Source of the DNA: an uncultured Gammaproteobacteria bacterium
GTDB taxonomy: Bacteria > Pseudomonadota > Gammaproteobacteria > Arenicellales > Poriferihabitantaceae
Direction of reading: 5' to 3'
Assembly (NCBI GenBank): GCA_938021685.1
Contig: CALIFM010000290.1
Span: 1 to 20,527, forward strand
DNA length: 20,527 nt
The position numbers and the translations under genes were made by a program. The notes beneath the pieces are model-generated. The model ran no database searches. It was not told the origin of the DNA and was given only the letters and a program-made list of their open reading frames with translations. This document shows positions 15,720 through 20,527 of this stretch, one piece after another; the stretch's first letter is position 1; each line of letters begins with the position of its first letter.

Positions 15720-16460
15720 CTAAGCCATCAATGCTGCTGCCAGCAACCACATGCATTCAGTCAGCTCAATACTAGCGCCCAGTGTGTCTCCGGTGCAACC
15801 TCCCAAATTTTTAATCATCATGCGCCGTATCAGCCATAAAAGCACAGCAGCAATCAACACGGCCACCAGATTAACTAACACTGCGACCACGATCACCATC
15901 GCTACCATGGCCCACAACGGTTGACGTGGCATCTTATCTAATAAGGCACTACCCAATCCTTGCTCACGCACATATGGTGTTGTTAGCAGCAACCCTACCG
16001 CGGCTGTACGCCCTAAAACCGGCGCCAACATGAGAACCCATATGCTCTGCATCGAAATTAATTCGCCAAGCGCCAATACCTTTAGCAACAACACACAAAT
16101 CAAAGCCACTGCACCGGCGGCACCAATGGCAGAATCTTTTAAGATACGGTGCATTTTGTCCGTATCACCCTGCCCACCTAGCCACGCGTCACTGCTATCG
16201 GCCAAACCATCAAGGTGTAGTGCGCCAGTGATAACTGCCCACAGCGTCACCAACACTGCTGCTAATAGCAGTGGTTCGGCAGCTGGCAGCAGCCATAATA
16301 ACGCTAGCAATAAACTACCGATCAGCAAACCCACTAGCGGGTAGTACAAAACACTACGACCATGGTCTTGCGCATCAAAATCAAGCGCGCGCGGCACTGG
16401 CAAGCGAGTTAAAAAACTCAGTGCTAACCTAAATGGCTTAAATACAGAGTGCGTTAGCAT
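15720..16460 (-). CDS. cobS: Adenosylcobinamide-GDP ribazoletransferase (cobalamin synthase)
   Basis: CobS joins adenosylcobinamide-GDP and alpha-ribazole (or its phosphate) to make adenosylcobalamin (phosphate) in the inner membrane. The 246-residue protein is almost entirely hydrophobic, with six or more likely membrane helices. The family motif LHLDGLADSSDAWLGG, with its acidic residues, is at about residues 81-96. GCTGDTLGASIELTE near the C terminus is also typical. The ATG at 16460 is 19 bp after cobC, so the genes are probably cotranscribed. tRNA-Val lies downstream after 77 bp. The GDP-activated substrate needs CobU, which is not encoded here. Confidence 0.96.
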   Translation of the reverse strand: MLTHSVFKPFRLALSFLTRLPVPRALDFDAQDHGRSVLYYPLVGLLIGSLLLALLWLLPAAEPLLLAAVLVTLWAVITGALHLDGLADSSDAWLGGQGDTDKMHRILKDSAIGAAGAVALICVLLLKVLALGELISMQSIWVLMLAPVLGRTAAVGLLLTTPYVREQGLGSALLDKMPRQPLWAMVAMVIVVAVLVNLVAVLIAAVLLWLIRRMMIKNLGGCTGDTLGASIELTECMWLLAAALMA

Positions 16461-16479
16461 CGTTTTATGTACAAGATGG

Positions 16480-17091
16480 TCATGCGGTTTTGCCCAAGAA
16501 ATTTAACGTCACTTCGCCGTCGCCATATACCGTCAGCCGATGCCGTGCACCGTATGCCAACTCTAAACGCAAAGTCTTGGCATAATCAATTTCTAGCACT
16601 TGCGCCAGAATGACCCGCAATACACCAGCATGACTGATTAACAGCACACGCTGACCTGCGTGGTCAATAAGACATTGCTGCCATGCCGAGTTTATCCGCT
16701 CAACAAACGCCCTCATGCTTTCACCATTAGGGGCCACGAAAGCCTGAGGATCAGCCCACAAGTTTTGTAATAAATCGGGTGATTGTGACCAAACCTCATC
16801 ACGGGCTTTACCGATCCAATCACCGAAGTCTAGTTCCGTCAAAGCATCGTCCAAATGACAAGAAAGGTTGTGTTTCATAGCCAGTTGCTGCGCAAAATCA
16901 GCGCAACGGGTACTGGACGAGCTCACGATGCAGTCCCATTGCTCATTGGCACTTCCACGTTGCATTTGTGCCCAACCGTGCTTGCTCAACGGTTCTTGCA
17001 ATGGCGCGCAAAACAAATTGGGTGTTTGCACTTCGCCATGACGCAGCAAATCCACCGTCGTTGCATCCGATGATGGGCTTGAAATGCTCAT
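16480..17091 (-). CDS. cobC: Histidine-phosphatase, probable alpha-ribazole phosphatase
   Basis: This branch removes the phosphate from alpha-ribazole-5'-phosphate or adenosylcobalamin-5'-phosphate. From the ATG at 17091 the protein has 203 residues. R17-H18-G19-E20 carries the phosphorylated histidine, E86 in TELDFGDW is the likely acid, and H154 in LISHAGV is the second histidine. AGGA lies just before this ATG. The frame is open to a TTG at 17136, whose extra Cys-rich residues do not look conserved. The position between cobT and cobS supports the cobalamin role; the superfamily alone would not. Position 93 is Ile in FGDWIGK, where Glu is usual (FGDWEG). Confidence 0.85.
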   Translation of the reverse strand: MSISSPSSDATTVDLLRHGEVQTPNLFCAPLQEPLSKHGWAQMQRGSANEQWDCIVSSSSTRCADFAQQLAMKHNLSCHLDDALTELDFGDWIGKARDEVWSQSPDLLQNLWADPQAFVAPNGESMRAFVERINSAWQQCLIDHAGQRVLLISHAGVLRVILAQVLEIDYAKTLRLELAYGARHRLTVYGDGEVTLNFLGKTA

Positions 17092-17101
17092 AATCCTAAG
17101 A

Positions 17102-17136
17102 AGTGAACAGTATAGACAAGTTAAACAGCAAGGCAA
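17102..17136 (-). promoter_or_regulatory. Possible internal promoter for cobC-cobS
   Basis: TTGCCT (17131-17136) is followed after 16 bases by TATACT (17109-17114), in the 53-bp gap after cobT. The predicted start is about 11 bases before the cobC ATG. An AAGGC/GCCTT hairpin overlaps the -35 region. Confidence 0.3.
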
Positions 17137-17144
17137 TGCGCCTT

Positions 17145-18203
17145 CTAATTCGCACCTGCCACTTGCGCCTCTGCAAAAGTGGCCATGTCATTATGCGTTG
17201 CGCAAGCCAGCCGCAGGCATGGCACTGCTAACGCCGCACCACTGCCTTCGCCCAAGCGCAGCCCCAAATTTAAAATTGGGCTTAAATTCAGCGCACTAAT
17301 CACATGCTGGTGGCCCTGCTCAGCCGACAAATGCGACAAAAACATCCAATCATTTACTGCAGGCTGTATACGCATCGCCACCAAAGCAGCAGCGCTGCTA
17401 ATAAAGCCGTCTACCAAGATCGGCAAGCCCAACTGGCCCGCTTTGATATAAGCCCCTGTCAAGGCGGCAATTTCAAAGCCACCTACGCAGCGCAGCCAGC
17501 TCAAAGCATCGTCACCGCATTCGGCTTGGTGTTTGACCAGCACTTGCTCGATCACCTGCGCTTTGCGACTTACCCCTGCGTCATCAAGGCCAGTGCCGCG
17601 TCCTGTCAGGCTGCCAGCATTTTGCCCGAGCAGTGCGCAATACAAAGCACTGGCTGCACTGGTATTGCCAATGCCCATTTCGCCGCCAACAAACAACTGA
17701 CTGTCACTGTCCACTGCACGCTGCGCCGCCGCTGCGCCGGTTTCTAAACATTGCGTAAGCTGCGCTCCGTCCATCGCTGGGCCTTGCAAACTGCTGGCCG
17801 TACCCGCGCCTGAACGGCTGATCACGAGTCCTTCGGCTGCTGGCAAGGGCGTGGCAATACCGGCATCAATGACTTCAAGCTTAGCGCCTAGCTGCTTAGC
17901 CAACACACTGATGGCTGCGCCGCCGTGAATAAAATTAGCGACCATTTGCGTGGTCACTTCTTGCGGAAAGGCCGACACGCCCTCAGCCACTAATCCATGG
18001 TCACCTGCAAATATACAGATGGACACCTCATCCACATTGGGCTTTTCCACCCCCTGCATTCCAGCTAAGCGAATCGCGATATCTTCTAGCTCACCCAATG
18101 CACCGGGCGGCTTAGTCAGTTCACTTTGACGCTCTTGCGCCTGCGCGACGGCTTGCTGGTCAATAGCTTTGATGGGTTCTGCAATCCACTTCATGAGTTT
18201 CAT
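17145..18203 (-). CDS. cobT: Nicotinate-nucleotide:dimethylbenzimidazole phosphoribosyltransferase
   Basis: CobT transfers phosphoribose from nicotinate mononucleotide to 5,6-dimethylbenzimidazole, making alpha-ribazole phosphate, the lower-ligand precursor of cobalamin. The 352 residues are full length. E319 in LRLGEGSGAALA is the catalytic base of the family. FAGDHGLVAEGVSAFPQEVT and GGEMGIGNTSAASAL build the nucleotide site. The ATG at 18203 has no Shine-Dalgarno sequence and is preceded directly by a T-rich tract and hairpin; an ATG three codons in (18194) is an alternative. The order cobT-cobC-cobS matches Pseudomonas without the leading cobU. No B12-box sequence is recognisable upstream. 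Confidence 0.96.
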   Translation of the reverse strand: MKLMKWIAEPIKAIDQQAVAQAQERQSELTKPPGALGELEDIAIRLAGMQGVEKPNVDEVSICIFAGDHGLVAEGVSAFPQEVTTQMVANFIHGGAAISVLAKQLGAKLEVIDAGIATPLPAAEGLVISRSGAGTASSLQGPAMDGAQLTQCLETGAAAAQRAVDSDSQLFVGGEMGIGNTSAASALYCALLGQNAGSLTGRGTGLDDAGVSRKAQVIEQVLVKHQAECGDDALSWLRCVGGFEIAALTGAYIKAGQLGLPILVDGFISSAAALVAMRIQPAVNDWMFLSHLSAEQGHQHVISALNLSPILNLGLRLGEGSGAALAVPCLRLACATHNDMATFAEAQVAGAN

Positions 18204-18206
18204 CTA

Positions 18207-18233
18207 TAAAAAACAAGACTCTATTGTAGAGCC
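18207..18233 (-). terminator. Terminator-like hairpin in the cobT leader
   Basis: GGCUCUA pairs with UAGAGUC (one G-U pair) around CAA at 18217-18233, followed by UUG and six U residues (18208-18213), four bases before the cobT ATG. No minus-strand gene lies between it and the hairpins beyond the aminotransferase, so it would attenuate cobT itself. The same bases contain TACAAT (18223-18228), which could instead be a -10 box. Confidence 0.5.
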
Positions 18234-18328
18234 AAACGCCAAGACGCGCGCCAATGAATTTAACCCAATGCGACGGCTTTTGCTTTAACGGCGCAACATG
18301 GCATTAATTGGAGATAACACAGACACAA

Positions 18329-18412
18329 ATGAATAGCCAAGGCGCTTACGGCTGCTATATCATTAGTGTAAAACCAAACTTACACAATCGATTTAACTCT
18401 GCCACATCATGA
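18329..18412 (+). CDS. Candidate 27-residue leader ORF coupled to the aminotransferase
   Basis: An ATG at 18329 opens a 27-codon frame whose TGA overlaps the aminotransferase start as ATGA. GGAG occurs 15 bases upstream of the ATG, rather far for a good ribosome site. The peptide (MNSQGAYGCYIISV and so on) has two Tyr, one Phe, and no signal peptide or known domain. The aminotransferase has no Shine-Dalgarno sequence of its own, which makes coupling plausible. It may equally be chance; nothing identifies the product. Confidence 0.4.
   Translation: MNSQGAYGCYIISVKPNLHNRFNSATS
18366..18385. promoter_or_regulatory. Perfect inverted repeat resembling a TyrR/PhhR box
   Basis: GTGTAA and TTACAC are separated by 8 bases. 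Read as a TyrR box it is TGTAAA-N6-CTTACA, 11 of 12 matches to the known consensus TGTAAA-N6-TTTACA. It ends 23 bases before the aminotransferase ATG and lies within the small leader ORF. The regulator is inferred. Confidence 0.45.
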
Positions 18413-19665
18413 AGCTATCCAAACTTGCCAACAACATCGCTATCTCGCCTATTTTGCCGTTTGCCGCGGCGCTTAATGCCAAAAAGGCCGCAGGTGAAAC
18501 AGTGTATAACCTCACTATTGGTGATTTTGATCCAAGCATTTACCCCATTCCTGAACAACTTACTGCACAGTCAATCAAAGCCTATGAAGCTGGCGAAACC
18601 AACTATCCCGGCGCAGTTGGTATGCCGATGCTGCGCCAAGGAGTGGCCGACTTGCTAAACCGCACCTGCGGCTTGAATTACGGTGCTGATGATGTACAGA
18701 TTTCCTGTGGCTCACGGCCACTGATTTACGCAGCCTATAAGGTGATTGTAGATGCCGGCGACAAAGTAGTGTACCCCGTACCATCGTGGAACAACGATCA
18801 TTATTGCCAGCTGACCGAAGCACAAGTGGTTGAGATTGAAACCGATGCCAGCACCGACTTTATGCCAACAGCCGAGCAAATCACGCCACACCTAAAAGGC
18901 GCCACTCTGCTAGCTTTGTGCTCGCCGCAAAACCCTACTGGCACAGTGTTTGCGCGTGAGCAACTGAAACAAATTTGCGATGCGGTCGTGGCCGAAAACA
19001 AACGCCGCAGTCCTGATGAAAAAGCGCTTTATGTGATGTTTGACCAAGTATATTGGTTGCTCACCTTTGGCAGCACACAGTTTTATCACCCGCTAAAACA
19101 ATGCCCTGCTATCGAGCCCTATGCTATTTTTGTAGACGGCTTATCTAAATCGCTGGCTGGCACTGGCATTCGCATCGGCTGGGGCACTGCCCCCAAGGTG
19201 CTACTGAATAAAATGCAGGCCTTGCTGGCACATACCGGCTCATGGGCTCCGCGGCCAGAGCAAGTAGCTGCCGGGCATTTTTTGCAAAATGCGACTGACG
19301 TAGATCAGTACTTAAAACAATTTCGTGGTCAACTGGAAAGCCGTTTAGATGCTTTCTACAAAGGTATTATAGATCTTAAAACGAAAGGCTTCCCAGTGGA
19401 TGCCATTGCGCCACAAGCAGCCATTTACCTAAGCGTCAACATTGATCTGAAAGGTAAGAAAACAGCTGAAGGTATTATCCTAGATAGTAGCGATGCCGTA
19501 CATGAGCATCTACTTAATGAGGCGGGCATCGGTGTACTACCTTTCTCGTGGTTTGGAGCTAAAAGCCACGGTGATTGGTTTCGTCTATCAGTAGGCACCT
19601 GTCAGCAAAGCGAGATACCGCTGGTGTTACATGCTCTGGAACAGTCCATGGCAAAACTACACTAG
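18409..19665 (+). CDS. PLP-dependent aminotransferase, class I/II (aspartate/aromatic type)
   Basis: This 418-residue fold-type I enzyme transfers amino groups via pyridoxal phosphate. K247 in DGLSKSLAG is the Schiff-base lysine. N175 in SPQNPTG, D222 and Y225 in FDQVYW contact the cofactor, and R392 in DWFRLSVGT is the likely carboxylate-binding arginine. W127 in VPSWNN stacks on the ring. It is the only large plus-strand gene and is divergent from cobT. CobD, a cobalamin-pathway relative, is shorter with different motifs, so I do not assign that role. A TyrR-like box suggests an aromatic substrate; family members also use aspartate. The only possible start is ATG 18409, because TAA lies 15 bases upstream in frame. 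Confidence 0.88.
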   Translation: MKLSKLANNIAISPILPFAAALNAKKAAGETVYNLTIGDFDPSIYPIPEQLTAQSIKAYEAGETNYPGAVGMPMLRQGVADLLNRTCGLNYGADDVQISCGSRPLIYAAYKVIVDAGDKVVYPVPSWNNDHYCQLTEAQVVEIETDASTDFMPTAEQITPHLKGATLLALCSPQNPTGTVFAREQLKQICDAVVAENKRRSPDEKALYVMFDQVYWLLTFGSTQFYHPLKQCPAIEPYAIFVDGLSKSLAGTGIRIGWGTAPKVLLNKMQALLAHTGSWAPRPEQVAAGHFLQNATDVDQYLKQFRGQLESRLDAFYKGIIDLKTKGFPVDAIAPQAAIYLSVNIDLKGKKTAEGIILDSSDAVHEHLLNEAGIGVLPFSWFGAKSHGDWFRLSVGTCQQSEIPLVLHALEQSMAKLH

Positions 19666-19722
19666 TAAATTAGCAACGCCAAAATCACTTAGAGTCTGCA
19701 TTAGCAAATTATCAAACAAAAG

Positions 19723-19744
19723 CAGCTAACATTGTGTTTAGCTG
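19723..19744 (-). terminator. Hairpin in the convergent gap, weak terminator
   Basis: CAGCTAA pairs with TTAGCTG over 7 bp with an 8-base loop. Read on the minus strand it is followed by CTTTTGTTTG, a broken T-tract. It lies about 60 bp after the aminotransferase stop and could end either convergent transcript. Confidence 0.4.
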
Positions 19745-19759
19745 ATATCAAAATGCAAA

Positions 19760-19797
19760 AACTAAAAATGCGTTAGACCACACTTGCCTAACGCATT
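19760..19797 (-). terminator. 10-bp stem terminator of the copper chaperone gene
   Basis: AATGCGTTAG pairs perfectly with CTAACGCATT around 11 bases (19767-19797). On the minus strand TTTTTAG and TTTTTG follow, so it best serves the PCu(A)C gene. The stem alone may also slow plus-strand transcription from the aminotransferase. Confidence 0.6.
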
Positions 19798-19854
19798 ATA
19801 TTAAGAGGGCCGAAACACAGGCTTTAGTTGCTAGTGTGTTTATGCATCTCTTCC

Positions 19855-20340
19855 TCACTCAGTAGAGGTCGATTTATCAATGGTGCCAGTATGTTCGTGC
19901 TTAGCTTTAGGTACCACACGCTGTACTGTAGCCACCGCTTTTTTCTCACTGCCATCGGCAAACATCAAGGTGATTTCATGAAAGTCACCTTCTTCTAAGT
20001 CCTGAGTTAAGTTAAGCATCATCAAATGCAAACCTTCTGGATTCAGCTCTACTTTGCTTTCAGCCGGCAATAGCAAGCTATCCATTTTTTGCATGCTCAT
20101 CACACCATCATTCATTACCGACTCATGAATCTCAATATTACCAGCCAGTGGCGACTCAACCGACACGAGTTCTTTTGCGTCGTGTGAGTCGTTCGAAATC
20201 ACCATATAAGCGGCCGTTGTAGTCATGCCTGCTGGCATAGCACGAATGACCACATCACGCACTTGTACCGTGTCGCTATGGGCGCTCACTTGTTGCAAAC
20301 TCATCGCAAAAAATAGGCCAATCAAAATACGTTTTAACAT
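19855..20340 (-). CDS. PCu(A)C periplasmic copper chaperone
   Basis: PCu(A)C proteins bind copper in the periplasm and help deliver it to the CuA site of cytochrome c oxidase. The full metal motif is present and exactly spaced: H72-X10-M83-X21-H105-X-M107. A signal peptide covers residues 1-20, with likely cleavage after VSA. The 161-residue protein ends in a polar tail with KHEHTG, possibly an extra metal ligand. No Sco homologue is visible beside it. A TATAAT (20371-20376) on the minus strand could be its -10 box, but I find no matching -35 box. The gene ends about 57 bp from a 10-bp terminator stem. Confidence 0.95.
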   Translation of the reverse strand: MLKRILIGLFFAMSLQQVSAHSDTVQVRDVVIRAMPAGMTTTAAYMVISNDSHDAKELVSVESPLAGNIEIHESVMNDGVMSMQKMDSLLLPAESKVELNPEGLHLMMLNLTQDLEEGDFHEITLMFADGSEKKAVATVQRVVPKAKHEHTGTIDKSTSTE

Positions 20341-20371
20341 GTTTAATTATCAACAAATCATAAAGCACTAA

Positions 20372-20398
20372 TTATAAATAAAGCCAATTGAACTGGCT
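20372..20398 (-). terminator. Weak hairpin upstream of the copper chaperone gene
   Basis: AGCCA pairs with TGGCT around 7 bases (20382-20398), followed on the minus strand by TTTATTTAT. It may end the transcript of the gene entering from the right edge. The stem is only 5 bp. Confidence 0.3.
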
Positions 20399-20420
20399 AT
20401 GAATAATCGCTAATGAAGCC

Positions 20421-20527
20421 TTAACTGCAGACATTTGGTGCCAACGCAATTGACTGCCCCAAACTCAATGCAGGTCGCCGTTTCGCAGGGTATTGCAGAC
20501 GTAACTTAGCCATCTTTTTCAGCAATG
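20421..20527 (-). CDS. Possible 3' end of an unidentified gene
   Basis: One minus-strand frame is open from the right edge to a TAA at 20421-20423, 35 codons including the stop. The visible residues include KMAKLRLQYPAKRRPAL, a basic stretch, then an LGQSIALAPNVCS end. I do not recognise it. Its length is within chance expectation, so only the sequence beyond the window can decide. The hairpin at 20382-20398 would suit it as terminator. Confidence 0.3.
   Translation of the reverse strand, partial: LLKKMAKLRLQYPAKRRPALSLGQSIALAPNVCS

Noticed and set aside
18204..18408. Cobalamin riboswitch upstream of cobT
   Set aside because: I looked for the B12 box and the conserved core segments on the minus strand and did not find them; only a terminator-like hairpin is visible.
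18409..19665. Aminotransferase as CobD (threonine-phosphate decarboxylase) because it lies next to cobT
   Set aside because: Too long, on the opposite strand, and its lysine and arginine motifs fit class I/II aminotransferases rather than CobD.

Overview
The window looks like gammaproteobacterial chromosome. Gene order resembles Pseudomonas and relatives, but base composition is moderate and the locus seems rearranged and reduced. Nearly everything lies on the minus strand; only one aminotransferase and a small ORF ahead of it are on the plus strand. I see no insertion sequence, prophage, CRISPR array or rRNA. No gene-free stretch exceeds 300 bases; the largest, 18204-18408, is packed with signals described below.

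Region 1 (1-7763) reads right to left: trmJ, iscA, mtaB, ndk, rlmN, rodZ, hisS, yfgM (cut by the window edge). It combines tRNA and rRNA modification, Fe-S assembly, nucleotide metabolism, cell shape, His-tRNA charging and inner-membrane secretion support. In Pseudomonas the corresponding block also holds cysE, iscR, iscS, iscU, hscB, hscA, fdx, iscX, pilF and ispG. None of these is here. iscA survives alone with its own promoter-like sequence, and mtaB occupies part of the vacated space.

Region 2 (7845-15642) is the classic translation block: tRNA-Val(GAC), thrS, infC, rpmI, rplT, pheS, pheT, ihfA, a MerR-family gene and tRNA-Pro(GGG). infC has no ATG/GTG/TTG start at its true N terminus. 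The best start is a rare ATA behind a good Shine-Dalgarno sequence, and a perfect 10-bp inverted repeat overlaps that codon. An intrinsic terminator or attenuator separates rplT from pheS.

Region 3 (15720-18203) is a lower-ligand and late cobalamin assembly cluster, cobT-cobC-cobS, without cobU and without a recognisable B12 riboswitch. A terminator-like hairpin lies directly before cobT.

Region 4 (18329-20527) holds a 27-codon ORF overlapping the start of a PLP-dependent aminotransferase by ATGA, with a near-consensus TyrR-type box inside it. Then come convergent hairpins, a periplasmic PCu(A)C copper chaperone, and a possible gene end at the right edge.

The most interesting non-coding material is a set of leader structures at start codons (infC, mtaB, hisS, cobT) and the crowded cobT/aminotransferase divergent region.
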